A program made the translations under genes and the position numbers. Under the pieces are notes generated by a model that was not told the DNA's origin, searched no databases, and worked only from the letters and a program-made list of their open reading frames with translations. Shown one piece after another: positions 33,502-44,908 of a DNA stretch of 64,000 bases (position 1 is its first letter; each line of letters opens with the position of its first letter). Location of the stretch: NCBI GenBank assembly GCA_001465935.1, contig LNKV01000032.1:248001-312000 (forward strand), written 5' to 3'. Source of the DNA: Clarireedia homoeocarpa (lineage: Eukaryota; Ascomycota; Leotiomycetes; Helotiales; Rutstroemiaceae).

Positions 33502-34718
33502 AAGATTAGATGAGTGGATGATAGACGGGCGTATATGGATACTCAGTTGATGATTCTGTGTATATTATTAATGCATGATCGGAAGTCTTCTCGTCTCCGG
33601 CAATTGCATAATGCTATTGTATAACATTTGGTGGATCTGGGTAAAAATGAGTGCATGGAAGAAAATTGATCTGGGCGAAAGAGGAACTACTATGCTTATA
33701 GCCGATGTCTATGATATCTTTGGCATGAATGGTGGCGCTTTGGGTTTGTGCACTTTCATTGGGGGGTACCGATGAATTCGGATAGACGACTGACTTTATA
33801 CAATCAGCTCGCTCTCGTTCTTGTTATTCTCCATCATCTTCCGTTCGGCTCTCTTACTCTAGTTGCCCACCCTGGCCCCGTTTGCTACATGTTTTCGTTC
33901 CAGCGTGCTACTTGGATATTGCACTCCTACTTCAATATTCTATATTCTGACTTCCGTCAAGAAACAAATCCGCTTGGCACCCAATCCGATCTTCGCTGAA
34001 ATTTGCTCTCTCTCCTTCCATCAATCGCATCACAAAAAGATATCTGTTCTGCTACTCAGAGATGTCTCTCCATAATCACAAAAGCAGTTCCCCATTGTTT
34101 CGCTCTCAGAAGATTGTTCCGGATTACGGCCTCGTCTTCATGTGGGATTCCCAGAAAGGTTGGTAAATGGACAGAAAACTCCTGCGTTTGAGTAGAAACT
34201 TAACGCCTAATATATGATACACCATCGGGAAGAGATGAGCTCGTGAGAAAGAAGTAGTAATGGATGTTGAGAGCTTGTGAACTGCTAGACTTACTTACAT
34301 CTATAATCAATCGTTCTTCACCAGCACGCGGAAATCGGCTGGCACTTCTCAACGGACTGGATAGAGACTGCTAACTCTAGCTTCACCTCTACGACGGCAC
34401 GCATGTTGTACGACCTTCTTCGTATATTCACGCAAGACGCAACGCCGGGTACTACGAAGATGAAATCTGCAAGTAAGGGACGAACCTGTTGAACTGAGAT
34501 GCTAAACTTATTTAACTGCCGTGGCTAGATAGGACAGTTCTACCGTTCAAAGGACTAGTAGATTTAATAAAGGACGAGATAAATGCGCTGGGTCTGTAAA
34601 TGACATGAGTATAGCCTTCACAAGATACTACACTGTTACTATTATACACTTTTACCGCCAGATACCTCTCATCATTCTTGCACTCAAGTATCTCATAAAC
34701 CAGCCCTACCCAACCAAA
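33502..34718. other. Intergenic region between OXA1 and SF3A3
   Basis: Convergent 3' flanks with no recognised gene. It contains copy 2 of the 48-bp repeat. Short open frames overlap but have no domain. Confidence 0.4.
34021..34068 (+). repeat. 48-bp perfect direct repeat, copy 2
   Basis: Second copy of the repeat at 31538-31585, same orientation, 2483 bp downstream; the two copies bracket OXA1. Confidence 0.95.
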
Positions 34719-36265
34719 CTATAGTAAACCTTGCTTCTGCAAATCATAGTAAACTTTCTCAGGCATAACATTTCCCTCCGCATCTTCCATCTGTACCACC
34801 CCCGTCTCATCACTCTTCCCCTTCTTCTTCTCCCTCTGCAATTTGTCCCACAACTTCAACGCATCCTCTATTCCCGTGATCTCTCTAAACAGTGTCGTAT
34901 TCGTAATACCCAAGCACTTCAACCCATAAATGTGGCGCGCTTCGTTGAAATGTTTATCAAAAGCTCGTCTTCCCATGTAGACGTAGTTGCCGCAGATCTC
35001 GCACTTGAATTCTACACCGAGACCGTGCAGTTTGTATAACCAGAAGGGGATGGGTTTGCCGTCCCAGGCTAGAGGGAGTTTGAGTGGGTTGTAGATCTTC
35101 TCATCACCGTCAGAGTCGCTGTCAGAATCGCCGCCTTGAGGTGCGGCGGATGACGATTCTGCGAATAGTGCATCTAACTCCATTTGGCGTTCACGCTCGG
35201 TCATACCTTGTTTTCGCTCAACGTTGACTCTGGTGTCGCTTCGTTCTTGGGTCATCGCAGCGGCAAGACGCTTGACTCTGTATTCACGCTCCGCGATGGC
35301 ACGTTCCTTGAGACGGGAAGCGCTTTTGGTTGGCTTGACCCCGTTTTCGCTTGATTCCTCGGATTCAGCCAGACGCGCTGCTCTTAATTCTGCTGCTCGA
35401 ATGTGCTTTTTTCCTGGTAGATGACCCTTGTATACATTCTCATTTTTGAATTCCTTCTCACAATCTGGACACCATATTCCAGATGTGCTTTCTCCATTGG
35501 TTGGCGCTGAGACTTCGATGGCCCATCCTGGTATGTCGTTGTTTTCCCAAGCCTTGTTGAAATCCTCCTCAATACTTGCGAACAGCTTGTCAAGATTTTC
35601 CAACGGCCTCGTCCTTCGTAGGAAACTTTCCAAGTAATTTGCTAACTCCCCTACGTAATTGAAGTACTGATCTGTCATCTTATCTGGTCGTTTGACTGGA
35701 CACGTTGGTGGTGTGAAAGAGTCAAAGTTGTCCAAGTATTGAAGGTATGTCATGCGTTTGATGTTGGGTAAGTTGAGGTATAATTCATGAATAGTAGTGA
35801 GGTCAAGGAATCTTCCAAATGCTTCTTCGCCAGTGAACATGTTGTCAATCTCTGATGGCACCACTTCTCCTTCCACCGGCGCCTTCTTCTTATATGCCTT
35901 CTCTAGGTTCTCCACCGGTTCATTAGGGTATCGTTGATGAAAGCTTTTGATCTCTGCTAGCTGCTTATAGAATTCTTCCAGTGGTTCGCCTGTAGAAATA
36001 GACTGGATCTCCTTGCTCCGCGTTCCATCCGCATCTTTGTAGATGTCTAATAATCGTTTTGACTGGTCTTGGATACGATCGAGAAAGCTTGCTATTTGGT
36101 GGTCTCGGTTTAATCGTTCTCTGACCTGAGGGAGTAGGTTAGCAACAGTAATTGGGTGGGTTTGAGGAGCTTTACCTGTCGTGGTTCTTCAGCCACTCGA
36201 TCAGCAATACCTTGCTCGAGCCTTTCGAGATCCTCATGGAGGAATCTCTGCTCTTCAAGTATCAT
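34719..36265 (-). CDS. SF3A3: Splicing factor 3A subunit 3 (SF3a60/Prp9, 498 aa)
   Basis: Two exons on the minus strand: 36176-36265 and 34719-36125, with a 50-bp intron between EEPRQ and VRERLNRD. This is a core U2 snRNP protein needed for pre-spliceosome assembly. The start MILEEQRFLHEDLERLEQ matches the family N terminus. Further signs are IDNMFTGEEAFGRFLDLT, LPNIKRMTYLQYLDNFDSF, a C2H2-type zinc finger (WCPDCEKEFKNENVYKGHLP with the next His), and the matrin-type zinc finger (FKCEICGNYVYMGRRAFDKH, then FNEARHIYGLKCLGI). Length matches human SF3A3. A possible 5' UTR acceptor (atacag) lies just upstream of the start. It is divergent from FAL1. Confidence 0.95.
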
Positions 36266-36603
36266 ATTGAAGAGATGAATCCTGTATTATAAAAACGTGG
36301 TGACGATGATTAGTAAATTAGTTGATGGTGAGTGGAATTATGAGAATGTCAAGTTGTCTGTCTGTTGTTCGAGGTTTACGGCGGATTTTGTTCAAGGCTC
36401 TCGAACTTTTGCGCCTACCAATCAGTTCGCGTCACCAGCAGAAATACGCTAACTTTAAATTTCTAGGCTAAAATTTTGGAGCTTCAGGTTCCTCGTCGCA
36501 TTTCGCATTTCGCATTTCTACAGAGTTGATAAAGTAACGACCATCCATTTGAAGTTCCGATTTATCTCTCACCAACAAAACATCCAAACGACAGACCGCA
36601 ATC
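36266..36603. promoter_or_regulatory. Compact divergent promoter between SF3A3 and FAL1
   Basis: 338 bp between the start codons of two RNA-processing genes. A small tandem run (catttcg) occurs near 36500. Co-regulation is plausible but only inferred. Confidence 0.5.
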
Positions 36604-37903
36604 ATGGCAGACGGAATCGATAGAAAGATGGATGACCGTATGGAGTTCACCACTTCGGCGGATGTCACTGTCGCCCCAACCTTCCAGGATATGCACCTCA
36701 AAGGCTTGTTTACTCGCACTTACTACCCTGAATTGTATGCTAACATGTGTCATAGAAAATCTCCTCCGTGGTATCTACGCATACGGCTACGAATCTCCTT
36801 CCGCTGTCCAATCTCGTGCAATTGTCCAAATTTGCAAAGGTCGCGATACCATTGCCCAGGCGCAGTCCGGTACTGGTAAAACAGCAACCTTCTCCATTAG
36901 TATGCTTCAAGTTATCGATACTGCGGTCCGCGAAACACAGGCGCTCGTCCTTTCGCCTACTCGAGAACTGGCAACTCAAATTCAGTCAGTTGTGATGGCA
37001 TTGGGAGACTACATGAATGTGCAATGTCATGCTTGTATTGGTGGCACAAACGTGGGAGAAGATATCCGCAAGCTCGATTATGGACAACATATTGTATCTG
37101 GAACCCCAGGGCGTGTCGCTGATATGATCCGCCGTCGAAATCTCCGTACTCGTCACATCAAGATGTTGGTTCTCGATGAAGCCGATGAGTTGTTGAATCG
37201 TGGATTTAGAGAGCAGATCTATGATGTTTACCGGTACCTACCTCCTGCTACTCAAGTTGTAGTAGTTTCCGCCACTCTTCCCTATGATGTCCTCGATATG
37301 ACCACCAAATTCATGACCGACCCGGTTCGAATTCTAGTCAAGCGTGATGAATTGACCCTGGAGGGCTTGAAGCAGTATTTCATTGCTGTGGAGAAGGAAG
37401 AGTGGAAGTTCGATACCCTCTGCGATCTTTACGATACTCTCACAATCACCCAGGCCGTTATATTCTGCAACACTCGCAGAAAGGTGGACTGGTTGACGGA
37501 TAAGATGCGTGAAGCCAACTTCACGGTGTCATCCATGCATGGAGAAATGCCTCAAAAGGAAAGAGATAGCATTATGCAAGACTTCCGTCAAGGAAACTCT
37601 CGAGTGTTGATCTCTACTGATGTTTGGGCTCGTGGTATTGATGTTCAACAAGTGTCTTTGGTCATCAACTATGATTTACCAAGTAACCGGGAAAATTACA
37701 TTCATCGTATTGGCCGAAGTGGTAGATTCGGAAGGAAGGGTGTCGCGATCAACTTCGTTACTAGCGAGGATGTGAGGATCTTGAGAGATATTGAGTGTAA
37801 GTTTTAACCCACCGGCTCCCCTGTGCCGTACTGACCATGGATAGTGTATTACTCAACCCAGATCGATGAGATGCCTATGAATGTTGCCGATCTTCTTGCT
37901 TAG
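36604..37903 (+). CDS. FAL1: DEAD-box RNA helicase FAL1 / eIF4A-III (399 aa)
   Basis: Three exons: 36604-36703, 36756-37796 and 37845-37903. eIF4A-III is the RNA clamp of the exon junction complex; yeast FAL1 acts in 18S rRNA maturation. The helicase motifs are complete: Q-motif region TFQDMHLKENLLRGIYAYGY, AQSGTGKT (69-76), PTRELA, DEAD within VLDEADELL, SATLP, STDVWARGIDVQ and HRIGRSGRFGRKG. DVWARG and the C-terminal NVADLLA separate it from eIF4A1. The first intron (36704-36755) begins with GC rather than GT, carries a perfect tgctaac branch site and ends atag; only this join restores MHLKENLLRG. A frame reading through this intron exists but replaces the N terminus. Confidence 0.94.
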
Positions 37904-39401
37904 GGTGTTAATATGGGTTTAGGGAAGTTGAAATGATGAAGAAACGACGATGCGGGAAGCACGTCATGCTTTCAAGCTGCGTGGAGGAAAAGGGCCATGT
38001 CCAAATAAGTGAGTAGCTGAGCCGCTATTACTTCGCAAGAGCGTTGGGCTAACTTGCCGTTCAATCCAGAAACGCAATCAGATTGACATACATCAAAGAC
38101 GTATCCGTTCCTCGAGGAGTTCTCGAATAGGTAGGAGTTCAAGACTTGGTGAAATTAGCTAATGTCGGTGAAACAAAAAAATTAAGCTAACCACTTATTT
38201 CTGCTTGCCTTGTCCTTGGAATCTTGTTTCCATTGGAGTAATGGAAGGATGGGTAGCAGTTCTCTTATCGGCATCCTCAAGAAGGATGAAGGCTCGACAG
38301 GTAACACTGAACGAGTGCTTTGTATGATACTGACGATACCGACAAGAGCCTCATTTCCTGTGCTGTTCGAGATCACTTGGTTCTCATGTCCGCTGCATGG
38401 ACTTTGTGTGAACCCACCATGAATCGCAATACGGATGTATGGTCTTTTTGAAACGTTCCTATTTGTGAGGTTTTACGGATCTGGAGTATGCTTCCCATCT
38501 AACGATGGTGTTTATGTGACAGTATTATCATCAACCACAGAACAAACACGTCCAACTAGCTTATTCATCGTATAAAGAATACTGAATACTGCTGTGTCAA
38601 TCATGGCCTTAATATTCTTCACAAATCCCGTCTTCCATGACAGATGAGCAGCATAAATGTCATACATATGTATCCTTAGCAATTTCCCAGAGTCATGTAA
38701 TTTCGTAGCAATCAACCACTTTTGCGATCCTGAATCCTATGGTCGCACAACTCTTTTTTACCTTGTCGGCACACACAACTTTTGCGATCAATTCCCTAGC
38801 GACCTCGTGATGAAGGCCAAAGTTTTTTGAAACCGTAGGCAGCTATTGGTGAGACGGGATAAAATGCTGGAAACACAGGGTGAAAGTTTGTGGAGACAGC
38901 AAAAGGTCTGGGGAAAAGTGATCAGACGATGGTGTGTTTGAGGCGTTTTCAGATGAACGGGATTGTGGTCTGTTTATGCTGGCCAAGGAGGTACAACATG
39001 TTGGGTGTATTCATCTTCTTGGATCTTCTTGGACGATTCGATACGATACGATCATTACTAACAATACATACAGCAAGCCAACGAACTCGGATCCTTACGA
39101 GGCACAACATTTGACCATCAGATCCTTTGATTTTCCCTTCCCTTTCCCTTCCGCCACCCCGAATCGACTTTTTAATAGAAAATAGAGAAATTACTACCAC
39201 CAAGTTATTCTTTTCGAATAGATGTTTGTCTTTAGCCCCCATGGCTTGGTCCAACCGCTCGTGTGGGTCGATGTATGTAGGGCAACACTATGCTGCAATA
39301 CTGTACGTACTGGGCTGGGTTGGGTTGGGTGTTGTTATCGGGGAGTGAACACTGCGCCTATTTGTGCAGTAAGGAGACGTACGATTATATGCAAGTAATC
39401 G

Positions 39402-39478
39402 TCTATTATCGTCGATTATCGTCTATTGTCGTCTATTATCGTCTATCATCATCTATCATCATCTATTCTCATCTACTG
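39402..39478. repeat. Degenerate (tcgtctat / tcatctat) tandem repeat
   Basis: Short units of tatcgtc drifting into tatcatc run head to tail and are followed by an A12 tract at about 39484-39495. Confidence 0.8.
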
Positions 39479-40181
39479 CGGCAAAAAAAAAAAAACAGTA
39501 AGATTCCTCTGCATCTGCACTATCGCATCTTTCCAACGAGTACTTCGTACAGTAGCATAACATACACAAGGCTAGGAACAGCGAGATGCTACCATGTCGG
39601 TAGCTGCAGGACAGAAGTACTTGCATCCCCATTAAGCCAGAAGTGGCCAAGGTCTGTGTGATGTCTTTGATCTACATCGGGATATGATTGGCTTTACCCG
39701 ACGTTTCAGATAGAAATTAGCAGGGGAGCGACCAGGGAGCAAGCTGTCGGGTGGTGCTAAGATGGGATATGAGATTGGATGAGGTACTTGTACAGCGGTA
39801 GGGCATGCACGGCATGGCACGCCTTACCTGAGCCCTTGGCCCGGCTAGGTAGGCATCTCTTATCGCTCGCAGGAGGGGCTGCTGAGATGAGCTTGCGAGG
39901 AGATGAGATGAGCTGAGATGAGAAGAGGAGATAGGCGATGGGAGGAAGAGGCAGAGAGAAATGAAGATGAGCAGAATCGAAAAGGCATTCTCTTGGATAG
40001 CCAGCAGTAGCAGTGACGTTGATATACGAGATTGTCCAGGTACGTACAACGCACACGAGTCTCCATCTATACACCTCCAGCTATTCATCGAATACGGACG
40101 GATTTCATGGGTCAACCCCGATGCTAGAGATGAACATTCGTCTGAGCGGTTCATGCGACGCCCGTTCTGCCAGTCGGACGA

Positions 40182-40200
40182 ACGAACGAACGAACGAACG
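40182..40200. repeat. (gaac)n microsatellite
   Basis: Tetranucleotide run of nearly five units. Confidence 0.85.
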
Positions 40201-40752
40201 ATGACAAAATACACGCTGAGGACAAAGTAAGTCGCTGTGTCGTTCTGTAACTTCCCTTACTCGCAGTTACTTTGAAATGATTTTCCCTGCGTCTTTTACC
40301 CCTGACGATCAACGATTGGCAACGTCTCAAGCTAGCCCGATGCAGCCAATAGGACCGTCCAATTCATTTTGTGTGGCTACCAAAAAAAGAAGAATCCCTG
40401 GCCCGCAACCGCACCGCACCGCATGCGCACGCTCTCTGCCCCTTTTTGTACAAAGTAAGTATTCACAACTTCGGCCCCTCTCCCCTCTCCCCTCCCCTCG
40501 CCCCTCTTCCCACATCCATGCATCTGAATGGTCTGAATGGAGGCGAAGTACGAACAGATCCATCTCATCATCAAACATTTGCTCAACCCTTTCATACGGG
40601 ACTGTAGAACTACGTTTTAGTCGGGCGGGCCGCACGTATCAGCGTTCAGGATAAGGCAAAGACCCGATTAGGTCCTCTCGGTCTCTCCTGTGCACACACT
40701 TCCAAGTAGGTGTGAAGCTGATACTCGCACGGCGACACATCTCCGTTCCTTG

Positions 40753-40835
40753 GTGCTGTGCTGTGCGGTGCGGTGCGGTGCTGTGCTGTGCGGTGCGGTG
40801 CGGTGCGGTGCGGTGCTGTGCTTTGCTGTGCTTTG
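40753..40835. repeat. (gtgcg)/(gtgct) pentanucleotide array
   Basis: About 16 consecutive five-base units alternate between ggtgc and tgtgc. GC-rich, strongly strand-asymmetric (G+T on the plus strand). Confidence 0.85.
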
Positions 40836-40965
40836 GTGACGGAGCAAGTAAGTATGCATTCCTATGTTGCCAGTTCCTCGTCATGTTCTCCGTTGAAGGG
40901 ACCGGGTGTATGGCGCATCCGTTTGTTTGCGCGTTGCTCCTTCACTCGCCTACCACTCACAACGC

Positions 40966-41125
40966 ATATCCGTATCCATACCCATACATTCCCAGACTCA
41001 TATCCATCTCCATACCCATGCATTTCCCGACTGATACCCACACCCATATCCATCCATACCCATCCATATCCACCCATATCCATCCATATCCATCCATACC
41101 CATCCATACTCATCCATACCCATGC
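40966..41125. repeat. (ccatac/ccatat) hexa- to decanucleotide array
   Basis: Long imperfect array of catatcc, catacc and catccatatc units, pyrimidine- and A-rich on the plus strand. Confidence 0.85.
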
Positions 41126-41407
41126 TCCTCTCCTCTCTCTCTTCTCTTCCTTTTGACGTCCCTTCCCTTCCCTTCCCTCCACCCTCCTCCTCCTCCTCCT
41201 CCTCCACCCACACCCGTGAATCCACAATCATATCCACCTCCTGCAAAAACATCCTGGGCATCATGAGTGGAGTGCAGTCGTACTATGTAAGATGGGAATC
41301 CTTCACATCGACAAAGCAGCCTTATACTTAAGTCTTTCTCTTTCGTACATCTACTCGACCTTCGCCCCCTCCACTCCCACTTTTTGTTTCTTACGGCACT
41401 CATTCCT

Positions 41408-41481
41408 TCCTTCCATACTATTCATTCATTCGCATTCATTCACTCATTCATTCATTCATCCATCCAATCATTCATTCATTG
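41408..41481. repeat. (attc)n microsatellite
   Basis: Tetranucleotide array with interruptions, followed by a short cg-dinucleotide run near 41489-41499. Confidence 0.85.
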
Positions 41482-42140
41482 TCGGGTGTGCGCGCGCGTG
41501 TGATTTTTCCCTTTTTCCTGGTTCGCAAACCCTAAGGTTAGCCCTTAGGCTTTTTAGCATCCTCTTCGTTCTTTTTTAAGGGAAAAACTTCACACACAAC
41601 TCACATACCTACTTTGCTGTTCAAGGGAAGGAATACTTGCATTCATTCGTTTTATATTGTCATATCCTGTCCTATCGTATCGTATTGTCGCCTTCGCAGT
41701 CTACCCTTGGGAACGAGTTCGTGGCTAGGTACACGGACAGACCCGCACCAACCATCCGTTGATCGAAGGATTTACCACTTGCATTCGGTGCGCTTCATCC
41801 AATAAGGCCATTGCCTGGAATTTGGGACGTTAGGATTCTTTGTTGGCTGGAAGGAAGCTTGTTGGAAGAACATCTCCACGATACTGTAGGACCGTGTCGG
41901 TTGATCTCGATATTGTCGTCGACTCTTCGATTGGAATTCTATCAACATACCCCAGGGCAAAAGTAGAAGCAACCTCAAGCAACCTTTTGCGACAATACAG
42001 AACACAACTCCAATCAATTTCAACTAGAAGTCTTCGCTTCTTTTTTTATACATTCTTCGGGCTCTTTTGGGAGTTATCTTCTTGGATAGAAGATCAACTA
42101 CGGAATATCATTCACAACATCGCAAGGTTCTATTTTCAAA

Positions 42141-43881
42141 ATGCGCGGCGCAACTTTTATCAAAAAGGCGGCTGTGGTAGCTGTTTTGGCGGGAGATGCT
42201 AATGCTTTTTGGCGCATGCCTTGCAGAGAACGCGTCGGTTTGGCTCGTATTGATCCCTTGGTCAATTTTGGTAGCATTTCCGAGCATTCGCATACCATTC
42301 ACGGGTCCAGTGGTATGTTGCCTTGATACTTTTCTGGTTGTTGGTGATTGGGAGCAATGGTGGCAGTGGATTTTGACCTAGGAAACTAACAACAACTTCA
42401 CAATAGGCTTTGGAGAGACTGCTCGTACTGCAGAACTGCGGGCAGGAAACTGCACATCTTGTGGTGTGTCTCAAGACAAATCAGCATATTGGACACCACC
42501 TCTTTACTTCAAAGATGCATCGACTGGGAAATTCGAAATGGTCGAACAGGTGGGTGGTATGCTTGCGTAAGTACTCTCTTCGATGCCATCTTTAACCTAT
42601 CACTAACCATACGCTAGATACTACCTCCTGTACCCAAACGCCGGCGAAACGAAAGTCACCGCCTTCCCCACAAACTTCACAATGATCGCCGGTAGCAACG
42701 ATCTCCGCAATTTTAGCAACTACCCAGTTCCCGACATAGCCAAATCCAGCTGGAATAAAGCTCCATACAACACACAAGCCTTCCTTCGACAAGCTGCCCT
42801 CGGTTTCAACTGCCTCAACTACCAAAAGTCTCCAGAAGGCTCACTTTACCGTCATTTCCTACCAGACAAGGCATATCTCGATGCAAACTGTCTCGACGGT
42901 GTCCGATTTGAACTTATGTTCCCCTCCTGCTGGAACCAGTCCGCAGGTGTCAGCCCCCCAGATGGAAAATCCCACGTCGCATACCCAAGCGAAGTCATGA
43001 CTGGTGACTGCCCCAAAGGCTTCGATACCCGTATCGTCTCCCTCTTCTACGAAACAATCTGGGACACTGCAGCCTACATTGGTCGCGACGGCGAATTCGT
43101 CATCTCGAACGGTGATCCAACCGGTTACGGATACCACGGTGACTTCATCATGGGTTGGGACGAAGATTTCCTCCAAAGCGCAGTCGACACTTGTACAAAT
43201 GCCTCCGGTCAAATTACCGACTGCCCTCTCTTCGACATTCAAACCGAGGCCGAATACGGCAGCTGCAGCATGACCATGGAGATGCCCGAAGCCCTCACAC
43301 ACGATAACGTCACTGGTCCTATAGCTACTCTTCCCGGTAATTGTGTGGTTCAAGCAGGTCCGGCACCCGCTACAGGTATGGGCGGTGCAGCTACTTCCGC
43401 CGGCGCTACATCTGCACACTCTACAGCTACATCCTCCGCTTCGTCCTCATCTATCACATCCACCTCTGCCATTGTCCCCACCCTCTCCCACTCCGCTGGC
43501 TCCACCATGTCATACAGCCAAACATACGAACCAGGTGGAGTTTTCGCAGCTGTCAACTCCGGTGCTACGTTTTCTGACAGTACTACTGCCTCTTCCGCAT
43601 CTACAACCCTTGCAGTCGCTGCTGCGAAAACGACGCTCGTTACGAGCGCCAGTGTCCCTTCAGGCCAATCCTTCGTCTCGACATCGTACAGTACCACAAC
43701 GGCCATCTCGGCTTACAATGAAGAGGTGGTTGTTAATGAGGTGTTCTGGGTCGAGGAATCGGTTACCGTTACAGCCAGTGTAACGGATACGGTGGTTGTA
43801 ACTGCTACCCCGGCTGTGGGCGCGAAGAAGAGACATTTGCACGATCATCAGAAGGCACACAAGAGAGGTCATTTCCATTGA
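42141..43881 (+). CDS. Secreted DUF1996 domain protein with Ser/Thr-rich C terminus (531 aa)
   Basis: Three exons: 42141-42312, 42407-42566 and 42618-43881. The start MRGATFIKKAAVVAVLAGDA is a signal peptide with likely cleavage after ANA. The DUF1996 domain follows (about 23-330), with FWRMPCRERVGLARIDPL, FGSISEHSHTIHGSSGFGET across the first intron and a Cys-rich core (LDGVRFELMFPSCWN, YPSEVMTGDCPKGFDTRI, FHMGWDE-like IMGWDEDFLQ). After about residue 350 comes a long Ser/Thr/Ala-rich region suited to O-glycosylation, ending in a basic, His-rich tail (KKRHLHDHQKAHKRGHFH). No GPI signal is seen. The domain has no assigned enzymatic function; related fungal proteins are secreted or wall-associated. 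Confidence 0.91.
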
Positions 43882-44908
43882 GAGAATCTACGTTCTGCTG
43901 GAACCGAACCCTTCTAGTTGTCTTGGGACAGGGGAAAGGGAAAGAGGTGTAAAGGGGCCAAGAGGGGTTTTCATTTCTTTTGTGTATTCATCCATTTGTT
44001 ACATTATATTGTACTGCACGTATGACATCGTGTCGGTACCTTCTATGCTTTGCGGGAAGGGGGGGAAATAACATTCATGTATAGAGGCTTTTCTGGTTGG
44101 GTAAGGGCGGGCCTCGATCTATGAACGAATCTTTACGATGGGATATCCTTCTGTTGTTTGTTTGGAATTATTGTTTTTTTTGTGATTTTGATTCTTTTTG
44201 GATGGATAGATAGATACCATTTGATACCTACAGCAAGTCAAAATATGGGCAGGGCACTATGATTTTGGAAGGCAGCAGGAAAATGGAGTAAAAGGATTGG
44301 TGTAGGGTGGAAGAAGGAGAATAGGAAAGGCGGCGCACAGTAGAAAAGTGTATAAAATAGGAAAAGAAAAGCAGGTGTATAAATATACACACATATTCCG
44401 TTCCCTGCTCCAGTTCGTTTGCTGTGTTGTGTTGTGAGACGATATGAAATCTGGTACATGAGAACAATCTAGGTAATCTTTCATAACCACGAATCCACCA
44501 TGAACAAGGTGAATAACCTAAAGTAAAGACTGTGGCCACGCTGATATACAAATTTGACTGCTCCCAGATAGAGATTATCAATTTATACAAAATTTTCATT
44601 ATAACTTCTAATTTCAGATAGCAATACGGAGTATAATTGTTCTAATATGTAGTCAAAATTCCTCATGACCAGCGCACGCACCTATTTGTAATGAATATCT
44701 AACTATCAATGCACACCGAATAACACCGTCCTGTGCCAGCATGTCCTGTCGTGCAGCTAATACTTTTCCCATTTCCTAAGCTGACTGACGCCCGTAGAAT
44801 TTGCCATTACAAACGCCAGCCCGAATACCAATGATGTATGTGCAAGAGAAAAAAAGAAAGAAAAATCATGAAAAGATAAAAATGATGCTCTACCAGTTTG
44901 CCGAGATC
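43882..44908. other. Convergent 3' intergenic region
   Basis: About 1 kb between the 3' ends of the DUF1996 and SET-domain genes. It holds poly-T and poly-A stretches and overlapping minus-strand frames without domains. Confidence 0.4.

Larger units (their letters stand above)
37904..42140. other. 4.2-kb gene-free region rich in simple repeats
   Basis: The longest stretch without a recognisable gene. Open frames here read through microsatellites (for example polyhistidine/serine or MDGYGW-like repeats) and look spurious. It probably includes a long promoter and leader of the DUF1996 gene. The main repeat tracts are listed separately. Confidence 0.5.

Noticed and set aside
36708..36755. GT donor at 36708 as alternative to the GC donor in FAL1
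   Set aside because: The resulting join is out of frame with exon 2.
36632..36770. Read-through of the FAL1 first intron as coding sequence
   Set aside because: It destroys the Q-motif region that is invariant in eIF4A-III, while removing 36704-36755 restores it.
40712..41403. Several overlapping open frames on both strands
   Set aside because: They are translations of simple-sequence repeats and have no non-repetitive protein-like part.
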